From Pseudomonas sp. SCB32 (GTDB taxonomy: Bacteria > Pseudomonadota > Gammaproteobacteria > Pseudomonadales > Pseudomonadaceae), in the NCBI RefSeq assembly GCF_009189165.1, contig NZ_CP045118.1, positions 744,001 through 808,000 of the forward strand: a stretch of 64,000 nucleotides of DNA. Reading direction: 5' to 3'. A model generated the notes under the pieces. That model worked only from the letters and a program-made list of their open reading frames with translations. It was not told the origin of the DNA and made no database searches. Below, piece by piece: positions 1-8,174 of this stretch. Position 1 is the stretch's first letter, and each line of letters opens with the position of its first letter. Position numbers and translations under genes: made by a program.

Positions 1-275
1 TCGCCCAGCGCGGTGAGTTCGACGCCATCATCGCCCTCGGCGCGGTGATCCGTGGCGGCACCCCGCACTTCGAATACGTAGCTGGCGAGTGCACCAAGGG
101 CCTGGCGCAGGTTTCCCTGCAGTTCGGCGTGCCGGTCGCCTTCGGCGTGCTGACTGTCGACTCCATCGAACAAGCTATCGAGCGCTCCGGCACCAAGGCC
201 GGCAACAAGGGCGCCGAAGCTGCCCTGTCCGCCCTGGAAATGGTGAGCCTGCTGTCGCAGCTGGAGGCCAAGTGA
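1..275 (+). CDS. ribH: 6,7-dimethyl-8-ribityllumazine synthase, C-terminal part
   Basis: The gene runs in from the left edge (open frame from base 3) and ends with TGA at 273-275, so only about the last 90 residues are present. Lumazine synthase condenses the ribityl-pyrimidine intermediate with 3,4-dihydroxy-2-butanone 4-phosphate in the cytosol, the penultimate step of riboflavin synthesis. Visible family signatures are the stretch [18 protein letters not shown], which forms part of the active site, and the segment [20 protein letters not shown], which is typical of the family. The stop overlaps the GTG start of nusB by 3 bases, and ribH-nusB coupling is common in proteobacteria. The 5' part lies outside the window. 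Confidence 0.97.
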   Translation, partial: AQRGEFDAIIALGAVIRGGTPHFEYVAGECTKGLAQVSLQFGVPVAFGVLTVDSIEQAIERSGTKAGNKGAEAALSALEMVSLLSQLEAK

Positions 276-754
276 GCACCCAGGACGGCAACAACACCCC
301 GGCCAAGCCCGCCAAGCCGAACAAGATCGCCATGCGTCGCAAGGCCCGCAGCCTCGCGGTGCAGGCCCTGTACTCCTGGCAGATGGCTGGCCAGCCGCTC
401 AACGAAATCGAAGCGTCCTTCCGGACCGAAAACGATTTCAGCGATGTCGACGGTGCCTACTTCCACGAGATCCTGCACGGCGTACCGCGCCTGAAGACCG
501 ATCTGGACGAGGAGTTCACTCCTTGCCTGGACCGCGCGCTGGAAGAGGTCGACCCGGTGGAGCTGGCCATCCTGCGCCTGGCTACCTACGAGCTGCGCAA
601 TCGCCTGGACGTGCCGTACAAGGTCGTCATCAACGAAGGTATCGAGCTGGCCAAGACCTTCGGCGCCACCGATGGACACAAGTTCGTCAACGGCGTGCTG
701 GACAAGCTCGCTCCGCGTCTGCGCGCAGCGGAACTGCGTGGCGCCAAGCGCTGA
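272..754 (+). CDS. nusB: Transcription antitermination factor NusB
   Basis: A 160-residue all-helical RNA-binding protein that with NusE (S10) binds boxA RNA in rRNA operon antitermination complexes. The start chosen is GTG at 272, which overlaps the ribH stop (GTGA) and gives a polar N-terminal tail ([17 protein letters not shown]) before the conserved core. The core begins [16 protein letters not shown], followed by the [15 protein letters not shown] and [14 protein letters not shown] segments typical of NusB. Length fits the Pseudomonas family. An upstream ATG at 89 in the same frame would read through ribH and is not credible. Translation is probably coupled to ribH. Confidence 0.97.
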   Translation: MSTQDGNNTPAKPAKPNKIAMRRKARSLAVQALYSWQMAGQPLNEIEASFRTENDFSDVDGAYFHEILHGVPRLKTDLDEEFTPCLDRALEEVDPVELAILRLATYELRNRLDVPYKVVINEGIELAKTFGATDGHKFVNGVLDKLAPRLRAAELRGAKR

Positions 755-905
755 GAACCTGTCCATGCTCTTACTGCGAGACCGTGATCGGAACTCTTGC
801 GCTGCTCGGAATCCTCATTTGTGGCTCATAAACTCCGGTTCCTGCGCTGCTCTTTGTTCCGCTGACGGCCTCTCGCTACAGATCCTGAACAGGTTCTGAG
901 CATGG
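752..905. repeat. Inverted-repeat-bounded intergenic element, copy A
   Basis: The nusB-thiL gap is filled by an element bounded by AGAACCTGT (754-762) and its exact reverse complement ACAGGTTCT (889-897). A second pair lies next to these: CCATGCTC (763-770) and GAGCATGG (898-905); the latter contains the thiL ATG. The two pairs are permuted, so they cannot form one continuous stem. Read on the minus strand, the interior holds a core (AGGAACCGG, GTTTA, CACAAATGAG, GATTCCGAG in order) nearly identical to the element between rlpA and dacC at 20724-20853. No coding potential is evident. It looks like a short non-autonomous repeat; its family is not recognised. Confidence 0.7.
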
Positions 906-1861
906 GTGAGTTCGAGCTGATCCGTCGCTACTTCGCCACGGCCGCCTGTGCGGCCGGCGGCGAGGCAGTGGCCCTGGGGATCGGCGATGACTGCGCGCTC
1001 CTCGCGCCCCGCGCCGGCGAACAGCTGGCGATCTCCACCGATACCCTGGTCGCCGGCGTGCATTTTCCCGCCGTCTGCGACTCCTTCCTGCTCGGCCAGC
1101 GCGCCCTGGCGGTTTCCGCCAGTGACCTGGCGGCAATGGGGGCCTCACCCATCGGCTTCACCCTTGCCCTGACCCTGCCCGAGGCCGACCCGGCCTGGCT
1201 GGAAGGGTTCGCCCGCGGACTGAATCAGAAGGCGCAGGAATGCGCGCTGGCGCTGATCGGCGGCGATACCACCCGTGGCCCGCTGTCCATGACCATCACC
1301 GTATTCGGCGCGGTGCCTGCCGGGCAGGCGATTACCCGTGCCGGAGCGCGGCCGGGCGATCTGCTTTGTGTCGGCGGTGCGCTGGGCGAGGCGGGCGGCG
1401 CATTGCCGCTGGTGCTGGGCGAGTTGCAGGCCGAGCCGGCCATCGCCGAGCCGCTGCTGGCGCGCTACTGGTCGCCGCAGCCGCAATTGGCCTTCGGCCA
1501 GGCGCTGCGCGGCAAGGCCAGTGCGGCACTGGATATTTCCGACGGGCTGCTCGCCGACTGTGGGCACATCGCCCGCGCTTCCGGCGTGGCGCTGGTCATA
1601 GAGGCCGAGCGTCTGCCCCCGAGCGCACCGCTGGAAGCCCTGTTGGGCACCGAGCGCGCGCAACAACTGAAACTCGGCGCGGGGGATGATTACATACTGG
1701 CGTTCACGCTGCCGCCCGAGCACCTGGCCGCACTGTCCGCGAACTGGCCACAACTCTGTGTGGTCGGCAGGGCGGAAGCCGGCTCCGGTGTCCGCGTGCT
1801 GGACGGACAGGGCACCGATATCACGCCGCGCCAGGGCGGCTACCTGCATTTCATGGAGTGA
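902..1861 (+). CDS. thiL: Thiamine-monophosphate kinase
   Basis: A 319-residue kinase that phosphorylates thiamine monophosphate to thiamine diphosphate with ATP, the last step of cofactor synthesis. The N-terminal GIGDDCALL motif (about residues 26-34) and STDTLVAGVHFP (about 45-56) are the metal and nucleotide-binding signatures of the PurM/ThiL fold; LALIGGDTTRG and LDISDGLLAD follow in the expected order. The start at 902 has only a weak Shine-Dalgarno (AGG at 891-893), which lies, like the start codon, inside inverted-repeat DNA. The stop overlaps the start region of pgpA. Confidence 0.96.
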   Translation: MGEFELIRRYFATAACAAGGEAVALGIGDDCALLAPRAGEQLAISTDTLVAGVHFPAVCDSFLLGQRALAVSASDLAAMGASPIGFTLALTLPEADPAWLEGFARGLNQKAQECALALIGGDTTRGPLSMTITVFGAVPAGQAITRAGARPGDLLCVGGALGEAGGALPLVLGELQAEPAIAEPLLARYWSPQPQLAFGQALRGKASAALDISDGLLADCGHIARASGVALVIEAERLPPSAPLEALLGTERAQQLKLGAGDDYILAFTLPPEHLAALSANWPQLCVVGRAEAGSGVRVLDGQGTDITPRQGGYLHFME

Positions 1862-1863
1862 CC

Positions 1864-2379
1864 GTGACAGAACACCCCAACCAGGCCCCGGCCCAACCCG
1901 TGCCCCATTCGGTATGGCACAACCCCTGGCATTTCCTGGCCTTCGGCTTCGGTTCCGGTACCCTGCCCAAGGCGCCCGGCACCTGGGGTTCGCTGGTTGC
2001 GCTACCCTTCATACCACTGTGGCAGATGCTCCCTGACTGGGGGTACTGGCTGATGCTGGGCATCACCATGCTGTTCGGCTTCTGGCTGTGCGGCAAGGTT
2101 GCCGACGATCTGCGCGTGCACGATCACGAAGGGATCGTCTGGGATGAAATGGTCGGCATGTGGATCACCCTCTGGCTGGTGCCGGAAGGCTGGTGGTGGC
2201 TGCTGGTCGGTTTCGTGGTGTTCCGCATCGTCGATATCACCAAACCGTGGCCGATCAGCTGGATCGACCGCAACGTCCACGGTGGCGTGGGCATCATGCT
2301 CGACGACGTGCTGGCCGGGGTATTCGCCTGGCTGATCATGCAGGGCCTGACATGGGGTTGGGCCCATTGGCTGATCTGA
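1864..2379 (+). CDS. pgpA: Phosphatidylglycerophosphatase A
   Basis: An inner-membrane enzyme that dephosphorylates phosphatidylglycerol phosphate to phosphatidylglycerol. The N-terminus carries the family signature FGSGTLPKAPGTWGSL and, further on, DHEGIVWDEMVGMW with the acidic residues of the active site. Several hydrophobic segments are visible. GTG at 1864 is preferred over GTG at 1858, because GGAG at 1855-1858 sits 5 bases upstream of 1864. This gives 171 residues, the usual length. The context thiL-pgpA is the standard Pseudomonas order and indicates translational coupling. Confidence 0.93.
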   Translation: MTEHPNQAPAQPVPHSVWHNPWHFLAFGFGSGTLPKAPGTWGSLVALPFIPLWQMLPDWGYWLMLGITMLFGFWLCGKVADDLRVHDHEGIVWDEMVGMWITLWLVPEGWWWLLVGFVVFRIVDITKPWPISWIDRNVHGGVGIMLDDVLAGVFAWLIMQGLTWGWAHWLI

Positions 2380-2388
2380 GGAAGATCG

Positions 2389-3132
2389 ATGCGCCGACTG
2401 CTGTGCCTGCTCTGCGTGCTGTGGTGGCTGCCGGCGCGGGCTGATGCCCCACCTGCTGAAATCCATGTCGTCAGCGAGGCGTGGGTCAATTACACCCAGG
2501 CTGATGGCCGTGGGCTGGCGTGGGACCTCTTGCGCGCATTGTACGAGCCGGAGGGCGTGCGCCTGGTCCCGCGCAGCGAGCCCTATGTGCGCTCGGTCGG
2601 CCTGGTGCAGCGCGGCGAGGCGGATGCCTGGGTCGGCTCCTATCGCGATGAAATCAGCAATGTGATCTACCCGCGCTGGCCCTATGACGTCGACCCCATC
2701 GGCGCCTTGGGACGCAAGGACTCACCAGTGCCGAAACTGGCCGACCTGGAGGGCTTCCGCCTGGCCTGGATGCGCGGCTACGCCTTCGACCGCTACCTGG
2801 AACACCTGCGGCAGCGCAACGAACTGCAGCGCCGTAGCTCTGCACTGCCGATGCTCGACAGCCGACGGATCGACTATTTCATCGACGCCCGCCCGGAACT
2901 CGAGGAAATGCTCCAGGGCGATGGCGTGGACGCCAGCGTCTACCGGATCACCGATATTGCCTCGATTCCTCTGTATCTTGGCTTTGCCAACAACGAACGT
3001 GGCCGCGCGCTGGCGCGTCTGTTCGATGCGCGTATGCAGGTGCTCTATCGCAGTGGTGAGCTGGAGCGCCTGTTCGACCGCTGGCATTGGCCCTATGCCC
3101 CCCTGAAGCCGCTGCTACCACCCAAGGAGTGA
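2389..3132 (+). CDS. Periplasmic solute-binding-like protein (SBP_bac_3 type)
   Basis: A 247-residue protein with a signal peptide (RRLLCLLCVLWWLPARADA) followed by a domain resembling the amino-acid ABC transporter binding-protein fold: VSEAWVNYTQADGRGLAWDLLRA-like start, then RSVGLVQRGEADAWVGSY and the late DARMQVLYRSGELERLFDRW helix. No permease or ATPase gene is adjacent, so it may be an orphan binding protein rather than part of a transporter. It follows pgpA by 9 bases and overlaps no other real gene; a protease-like gene starts a few bases after its stop. The ligand cannot be told from the sequence. Confidence 0.75.
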   Translation: MRRLLCLLCVLWWLPARADAPPAEIHVVSEAWVNYTQADGRGLAWDLLRALYEPEGVRLVPRSEPYVRSVGLVQRGEADAWVGSYRDEISNVIYPRWPYDVDPIGALGRKDSPVPKLADLEGFRLAWMRGYAFDRYLEHLRQRNELQRRSSALPMLDSRRIDYFIDARPELEEMLQGDGVDASVYRITDIASIPLYLGFANNERGRALARLFDARMQVLYRSGELERLFDRWHWPYAPLKPLLPPKE

Positions 3133-3137
3133 TCGTG

Positions 3138-3785
3138 ATGCCGCGTCTGTTCCTGCTGTTCTGCCTGACTCTCTGCTCCGCACTGGCACTGGCTGCGCCC
3201 CAGGTGCGGGTGGTGGGGCTGTTCCCGGGGGCTGCGGTGCTCAGCATCGACGGCCAGCGCAAATTGCTCAAGGTCGGCCAGACCGGTCCGGAAGGCGTTC
3301 AGCTGGTCAGTGCCGACTCCCACAAGGCGGTGCTGCGCGTCGGTGGCGTGGAGCAGACCTTCGAACTGGAGCGCGAGTACAACGGCGCGGGCTATTCGGC
3401 CCCGGCTGCGCGCACCGAGATCAGCATCGCTCGCGGCAACGGTGGCCATTACTGGGTTTCCGGGACCATCAACAACCAGAGCGCGCAGTTCCTGGTGGAC
3501 ACCGGAGCCACCTCGATTGCGATGAATGAAGGGCAGGCACGCCGTCTAGGTATCGACTATCGCGCCGTGGGCACGCCGATGATGGCTTCCACCGCCAGCG
3601 GCACGGCCAAGGGTTGGCGAACTACGCTCAACAGCGTGAAACTCGGCGGTGTCGAGGTTCTGGGTGTGGAAGCGGTGGTGCTGGAAGGCGAGTTCCCCAC
3701 TGAAATCCTGCTGGGCATGAGCTACCTCAACCGAGTGGGCTGGCGTGAAGACCAGGGCATCATGTACATCCAGGCCAAGCATTGA
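3138..3785 (+). CDS. Retropepsin-like aspartic protease, secreted or membrane-associated
   Basis: A 215-residue protein with an N-terminal signal sequence (LFLLFCLTLCSALALAAP). The middle contains FLVDTGATSIAMN, the DTG catalytic triplet of single-domain clan AA aspartic proteases, with a preceding beta-rich segment and a later LLGMSYLNR motif typical of the TIGR02281-like family. Such enzymes work as dimers, each giving one Asp. ATG at 3138 is preferred: the previous gene stops at 3130-3132 and AGGAG lies just upstream (3125-3129). GTG at 3135 in the same frame is an alternative. Substrate unknown. Confidence 0.82.
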   Translation: MPRLFLLFCLTLCSALALAAPQVRVVGLFPGAAVLSIDGQRKLLKVGQTGPEGVQLVSADSHKAVLRVGGVEQTFELEREYNGAGYSAPAARTEISIARGNGGHYWVSGTINNQSAQFLVDTGATSIAMNEGQARRLGIDYRAVGTPMMASTASGTAKGWRTTLNSVKLGGVEVLGVEAVVLEGEFPTEILLGMSYLNRVGWREDQGIMYIQAKH

Positions 3786-3915
3786 GGCGGAGCGGCACAG
3801 CCCTTCCATCGATGGCGTCGATGCTTATCTTGCAGAATTCGCAATGACGGTGCGGCTGGCGCTGCTGCTACAATGCCGGTCCTCCGTCCTTAGATAAATC
3901 TTTCAGGAGTTTCCG

Positions 3916-4545
3916 GTGTCTGTCGTTTTCGTCGCCGCCTCCAAGCTGCCCACCCCCTTCGGCGAATTCACCATGCATGGCTTCCTCGACGAGGAGACCG
4001 GCAAGGAACACGTCGCCCTGACCATGGGCAAGCTCGACGACGGCCTGCCGGCGCTGGGGCGTCTGCATTCCGAGTGCCTGACCGGCGATGCGCTGTTCAG
4101 CCTGCGCTGTGACTGTGGTTTCCAGCTCGAAGGCGCACTCGCTGCCATCGCCAAGGAAGGGCGCGGTGTGCTGCTGTACCTGCGCCAGGAAGGCCGTGGC
4201 ATTGGCCTGGTGAACAAGATTCGCGCCTACGCCCTGCAGGATGAAGGCGCGGATACCGTTGAAGCAAACCTGGCCCTGGGTTTCGGCGCTGACCAGCGTG
4301 ACTACGCCATGTGCCTGCCGATGCTCAAGCACCTGGGCGTCTGCTCCCTGAAGCTGATGACCAACAACCCGCGCAAGGTGAAGGCGCTGGAAGGCTACGG
4401 GCTGACCGTCGCCGAGCGCGTGCCGCTGCAGAAGGGGCTGAACCCGCACAACAAGCGCTACCTGCAGACCAAGGCAGGCAAGCTTGGCCACATGCTGGGC
4501 AACATGCACCAGGGCGAAGCCGAGGCCGAGGTTTCCGCTTCGTGA
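3916..4545 (+). CDS. ribA: GTP cyclohydrolase II
   Basis: A 209-residue enzyme that opens the imidazole ring of GTP with loss of formate and pyrophosphate, the first committed step of riboflavin synthesis. Zinc ligands Cys54, Cys65 and Cys67 are visible in [17 protein letters not shown], and the QEGRGIGL loop follows at 91-98; LMTNNPRK is the late signature. The start is GTG at 3916 with AGGAG at 3905-3909, 6 bases upstream. A possible promoter lies ahead (TACAAT at 3869-3874), so the gene probably starts its own transcript. It is monofunctional, without a RibB domain. Confidence 0.97.
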   Translation: MSVVFVAASKLPTPFGEFTMHGFLDEETGKEHVALTMGKLDDGLPALGRLHSECLTGDALFSLRCDCGFQLEGALAAIAKEGRGVLLYLRQEGRGIGLVNKIRAYALQDEGADTVEANLALGFGADQRDYAMCLPMLKHLGVCSLKLMTNNPRKVKALEGYGLTVAERVPLQKGLNPHNKRYLQTKAGKLGHMLGNMHQGEAEAEVSAS

Positions 4546-4958
4546 ACCGCGCCGTTGCCCGGCGCCGGCTGAATCTGATCTGGTGGCTGTTGCTGGCGCT
4601 AGCGCTGGCGCCGCAGCACCTGATGCTGGCCCTGGTGGGCGATGCCCCATGGTCGGACTCGCTGGCCACGCCGGTCTTCGTTGCCGGCCTGATCTCGATG
4701 TTCCTGACCCTGCCGCTGTTCCGTGGCTACAAGCGCGCGCTGGTCGCCGCGCAGAATGCCCGTGACTCGGCGAACGATGCCGCTGCCTGGCAGGCGCTCG
4801 GCGCCGCGCAACGCCGTGGCGTGCTGGTCGGCAGTTTGCCGGCCTGGATCGGTGCCCTGGCGGTGCTGGTCGACCTGAGCGGCGTGGCTGTCCTGCTGCT
4901 GGGGCTGGCCAGCCTGGTCATCCTCTGGCTGTATCGTATCCCCCGCCAGCTCCTCTGA
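4542..4958 (+). CDS. Small inner-membrane protein of unknown function
   Basis: A 138-residue hydrophobic protein whose GTG start at 4542 overlaps the ribA stop (GTGA). After a basic N-terminus ([10 protein letters not shown]) there are about four membrane segments: roughly [51 protein letters not shown] and [18 protein letters not shown]. No catalytic motif is seen. Its stop is immediately followed by the ATG of the BtuF-like gene, so the three genes are very likely one transcript. A gene of this kind sits beside ribA in other Pseudomonas; the function is not known to me. Confidence 0.8.
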   Translation: MNRAVARRRLNLIWWLLLALALAPQHLMLALVGDAPWSDSLATPVFVAGLISMFLTLPLFRGYKRALVAAQNARDSANDAAAWQALGAAQRRGVLVGSLPAWIGALAVLVDLSGVAVLLLGLASLVILWLYRIPRQLL

Positions 4959-5765
4959 ATGCGCCAAATCCTCTGCCTGCTTACCCTGCTGCTGGCATTG
5001 CCGCTGGCGGCGGGGGAGCGGGTGGTCAGCCTGGCGCCGTCCCTCACCGACATGGTGCTCGAACTCGGCGCGGCCGACCGGCTGGTCGGTGTGCTCGATG
5101 GTGGTCCGCGTCCGCCCGAGCAGGAGGGCCTGGCCTCGGTGGGGCGCTACGGGCAGGTGAACCTGGAACAGGTGCTCGCCCTGCGCCCCGACCTGCTACT
5201 GGTCTGGCCGGGCGCGGTGCCGGAAGCGCAGTTGACCCGTCTGAAGTCCTTTGGCATTCCCCTCTACATCGCCGATCCCCATCGCCTGGAAGATGTCGCG
5301 CGGCAACTGCGCGAGCTGGGCGAGCGCCTGGGCCGGAGAGAGCAGGGGCAAGCCCTGGCGCGGCAGTTCGAGGCGCGCTTGCAGGCGCTGCGCAGCCAGT
5401 ACCACCGCGAACGGCCGTTGAAGGTGTTCTATCAGGTCTGGAATCGCCCGCTCTACACCCTGGGCGGCAACCAGATCATCAGTGACGCCCTGGGCGTCTG
5501 CGGGGGCCGCAATCTGTTCGCCGACCTCAGCCTGCCGGCACCCCAGGTCAGCCAGGAGGCCGTGCTGGCCCGCGATCCGGAAGTGATCCTGGGCGGCAGT
5601 CATGCCGAACTGCAGGCCTGGACGCAGATGCCGCAACTGACCGCCACCCGTCTGGGCCAGCTCTGGCCGATCCCCGACAAGAACCTGGAGCGGCCGAGCT
5701 ACGCGATGCTCGATGCCACCGAGAAGCTCTGTCGGTTGCTGGCAGGAGCCAAGGTGGCGGACTGA
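4959..5765 (+). CDS. btuF: Cobalamin ABC transporter substrate-binding protein (BtuF-like)
   Basis: A 268-residue periplasmic protein with a signal peptide (LCLLTLLLALPLAAG) and the TroA/BtuF fold: RVVSLAPSLTDMVLELGAADRLVGV opens the N-lobe, and a long helix linker (roughly residues 105-150) connects the two lobes. Conserved C-lobe features such as VFYQVWNRPLYTLGG and QVSQEAVLARDPEVIL are present. Vitamin B12 is the most likely ligand, but related proteins bind haem or iron chelates and no BtuC or BtuD gene is adjacent, so the assignment is by family only. The ATG directly abuts the preceding stop codon. Confidence 0.8.
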   Translation: MRQILCLLTLLLALPLAAGERVVSLAPSLTDMVLELGAADRLVGVLDGGPRPPEQEGLASVGRYGQVNLEQVLALRPDLLLVWPGAVPEAQLTRLKSFGIPLYIADPHRLEDVARQLRELGERLGRREQGQALARQFEARLQALRSQYHRERPLKVFYQVWNRPLYTLGGNQIISDALGVCGGRNLFADLSLPAPQVSQEAVLARDPEVILGGSHAELQAWTQMPQLTATRLGQLWPIPDKNLERPSYAMLDATEKLCRLLAGAKVAD

Positions 5766-5777
5766 TCCGGTAGTCGC

Positions 5778-5827
5778 CTGTAGGAGCGGGCCATGCCCGC
5801 GATAGTGCCCATGGGGCGCTCCTACAG
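5778..5827. repeat. REPIN (paired inverted REP sequences)
   Basis: CTGTAGGAGCGGGCCATGCC at the left is mirrored by CGCTCCTACAG at the right, with internal GCGGGC/GCCCGC palindromes. This is the typical Pseudomonas REP doublet. It lies between the convergent btuF and dehydrogenase genes, where it may help to end or stabilise transcripts. Confidence 0.85.
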
Positions 5828-5835
5828 GGATAGCG

Positions 5836-6849
5836 TCAGAACCCTTCCAGCACGATCTTGCCCTTGGCCGTGTTGCTCTCCAGCAACGCATGGGCGCGGC
5901 GCAGGTTGGCCGCGTCGATCCTGCCGAAATGCTCGCCCAGGGTGGTCTTCAGCACACCACTGTCGATCAGCCCGGCCACGCGTTCCAGCAGCCTGTGCTG
6001 CTCGATCATGTCGGCGGTCTGGAACATCGAGCGGGTGTACATGAACTCCCAGTGCAGCGACAGGCTCTTCTGCTTGAGCAGGCGCACGTCGAGGTTCTCC
6101 GGGTCGTCGATCAGCGCCAGGCGGCCCTGCGGGCGCAGGCTGGCAACGATCTCGGCCAGGTGCTCTCCGGTCTGGTTCAGGCTGGCCACATGGGTGACCT
6201 CGCCAATGCCGATGCGCTTGAGTTCCTCGCTCAGCGGCTTGCGATGGTCGATCACATGGTGCGCGCCGAGATGGCGTACCCATTCCTGGGTTTCCGGGCG
6301 CGAAGCAGTGCCGATCACCGTCATGCCGGTGAGCTGGCGCGCCAGTTGGGTAAGGATCGAGCCGACGCCGCCAGCGGCGCCGACGATCAGCAGGCTCTGC
6401 CCGGTGCTGGCGCTGCCCTGGGCCACCTGCAGGCGGTCGAACAGCAGTTCCCAGGCGGTGACGGTGGTCAGCGGCAGGGCCGCGGCGTTGGCGAAGTCCA
6501 GGCTCGCCGGCATCGGGCCGACGATGCGCTCATCCACCAACTGCAGTTCGGCGTTGCTGCCGGAGCGGGTCAGGTCGCCGGCGTACCAGACTTTGTCGCC
6601 CGGCTTGAACAGGCTGACCTCGCTGCCTACCGCGCGGACCACGCCGGCGGCGTCCCAGCCGAGCACCTTGTACTGGCCTTCGGCCGGTTGGGCGCGCTGG
6701 CGAACCTTGGTGTCCACCGGGTTGACGGAGATGGCGCAAACGTCCACCAGCAGGTCGCGCGGGCCGGGCGTGGGCTCGGGCAACTGGATGTCGAGCAGGG
6801 AATTGACGTCGCTGCTGGGCAGGCTGTGGGTGTAGCCGATGGCTTTCAT
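5836..6849 (-). CDS. Zinc-type alcohol dehydrogenase-like / quinone oxidoreductase family protein
   Basis: A 337-residue medium-chain dehydrogenase/reductase. It has the GroES-like N-terminal half (PGPRDLLVDVCAISVNPVDTK) and an NAD(P)-binding Rossmann motif GAAGGVGS at about 157-164. Where zinc-dependent alcohol dehydrogenases have the catalytic cysteine there is NPVDTK, so despite the family name it should be a zinc-free, quinone-reductase-like NADPH enzyme. The C-terminal LHWEFMYTRSMFQTADM segment is typical of the TIGR02817 group. It is downstream of, and co-directional with, a small ABM monooxygenase 13 bases away; both are probably controlled by the divergent LysR gene. Confidence 0.88.
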   Translation of the reverse strand: MKAIGYTHSLPSSDVNSLLDIQLPEPTPGPRDLLVDVCAISVNPVDTKVRQRAQPAEGQYKVLGWDAAGVVRAVGSEVSLFKPGDKVWYAGDLTRSGSNAELQLVDERIVGPMPASLDFANAAALPLTTVTAWELLFDRLQVAQGSASTGQSLLIVGAAGGVGSILTQLARQLTGMTVIGTASRPETQEWVRHLGAHHVIDHRKPLSEELKRIGIGEVTHVASLNQTGEHLAEIVASLRPQGRLALIDDPENLDVRLLKQKSLSLHWEFMYTRSMFQTADMIEQHRLLERVAGLIDSGVLKTTLGEHFGRIDAANLRRAHALLESNTAKGKIVLEGF

Positions 6850-6862
6850 GGGGCAGTCCTTC

Positions 6863-7150
6863 TCAGTCGATGCGGTTCATCAGGCGGATATCGAGTTCCG
6901 CCAGGTCAGGTTCGACGGCCTTCACGAAGGCCTGGAAGTGCGGGCTGGCCTCGTGTTCGGCCAGCGCGTCCTCATCCCGCCACTGCTCGATCATGTAGAT
7001 CAGGTCGGCGTCCTTGATATCGCGATGCAGGTCGTACTGCAGGCAACCGGCTTCGGCGCGCGACGGTGCGAGCATGCCGTGCAGGCGCTGCTGCAGGCTG
7101 TCGGCGCGGCCGGGCTTGGCGCGAATAAGGGCGATCAGGGTCAGGCTCAT
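6863..7150 (-). CDS. Antibiotic biosynthesis monooxygenase (ABM) domain protein, putative quinol monooxygenase
   Basis: A 95-residue protein of the dimeric ferredoxin-like ABM fold. YDLHRDIKDADLIYMIEQW and the helix DALAEHEASPHFQAF are the core signatures of YgiN-type quinol monooxygenases, which act without a metal or flavin. The ATG is at 7148-7150. The gene reads away from the LysR gene, with 109 bases between the two starts, and leads directly into the quinone-reductase-like gene. A quinone/quinol redox pair under LysR control is a reasonable inference, as such trios recur in Pseudomonas. Confidence 0.85.
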   Translation of the reverse strand: MSLTLIALIRAKPGRADSLQQRLHGMLAPSRAEAGCLQYDLHRDIKDADLIYMIEQWRDEDALAEHEASPHFQAFVKAVEPDLAELDIRLMNRID

Positions 7151-7259
7151 CGGGGTTATCCAGGTAAGGGGCGGGCGGGAAAGGTGAGGACATGCTGCTC
7201 TCTTTCGGCGGGAAGAAAAACCGCGTAAGTAGAGAGGGTCTTTCAAAGGAATTTTGAAA

Positions 7260-8174
7260 ATGCTGCGTTTCGACGACCTGCAGATATTCGTCCGCACCGC
7301 CGAGCGCGGTAGCCTCTCCGCCGCCGCCCGCGAGCTGGAGCTCTCTCCAGCGGTGGCCAGCGCCGCGCTGAAACGCCTGGAAAGCGAGCTGGACGTGCGC
7401 CTGTTCGCGCGCTCTACCCGCAGCCTGCGCCTCACCGCCGAAGGCGAGCTGTACCTGGCCCATGCCCGCGCCGCGCTGCAGAGCCTGGACGATGGCCGCC
7501 AGCTGCTGGCTGGCGGCAAGAGCGAGATCGCCGGCAACTTCCAGGTTTCCGCGCCATCGGACTTCGGCCGCAACGTGCTGCTGCCTTGGCTCGACGAGTT
7601 CCAGGCGCTGCACCCACGGATGAACCTGCGCCTGTTGATCAGCGACCGCCTGGCCGACCTCTATCGCCAGCCGTTGGACGTCGCTTTCCGCCTGGGCATG
7701 CCGGGTGACTCGAACCTGGTGGCCTTGCCGCTGGCCCCGGACAACCGCCGGGTGCTCTGCGCCGCGCCGGCGTACTTCGCCCGCCACGGCAAGCCGCAGC
7801 ACCCGGACGAGCTACAGCGGCACAACTGCCTGCTCTACATGCTCGGAGGCCGTGCCCATGAGCGCTGGCGCTTCAGCGACAGCCGCCGGCAGCATGAAGT
7901 GACGGTGCGTGGCGACCGGCTCTGCGACGACGCCGAGGTGGTGCGGCGCTGGGCTGTGGCGGGGCAGGGGCTGGTGTACAAGTCATGGCTGGACGTGGCG
8001 GCCGACGTGCGCGCCGGCCGCCTGGAGGTGGCGCTGGGGGATTACCTGGGGGAAGCCACGCCGATGAACCTATTCTGCACCCACCGCGCTCAGCTCAGCC
8101 GGGCGGTGACCCAGCTGTGCGAGTTCGTCCAGCTGCGCTGCGCCGAGCTGATGCGCGATCGGCCGTGGGCTTAG
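7260..8174 (+). CDS. LysR-family transcriptional regulator
   Basis: A 304-residue regulator with an N-terminal winged helix (MLRFDDLQIFVRTAERGSLS, then AAARELELSPAVASAALKRLE) and a substrate-binding co-inducer domain from about residue 90. ATG at 7260 follows AAAGGA at 7245-7250; a TTG at 7254 in the same frame is less likely. It is divergent from the ABM monooxygenase, the standard LysR arrangement, so it probably controls that gene and the dehydrogenase. Its last 105 bases overlap the 3' end of the DedA-PAP2 gene on the opposite strand. The inducer is unknown. Confidence 0.93.
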   Translation: MLRFDDLQIFVRTAERGSLSAAARELELSPAVASAALKRLESELDVRLFARSTRSLRLTAEGELYLAHARAALQSLDDGRQLLAGGKSEIAGNFQVSAPSDFGRNVLLPWLDEFQALHPRMNLRLLISDRLADLYRQPLDVAFRLGMPGDSNLVALPLAPDNRRVLCAAPAYFARHGKPQHPDELQRHNCLLYMLGGRAHERWRFSDSRRQHEVTVRGDRLCDDAEVVRRWAVAGQGLVYKSWLDVAADVRAGRLEVALGDYLGEATPMNLFCTHRAQLSRAVTQLCEFVQLRCAELMRDRPWA

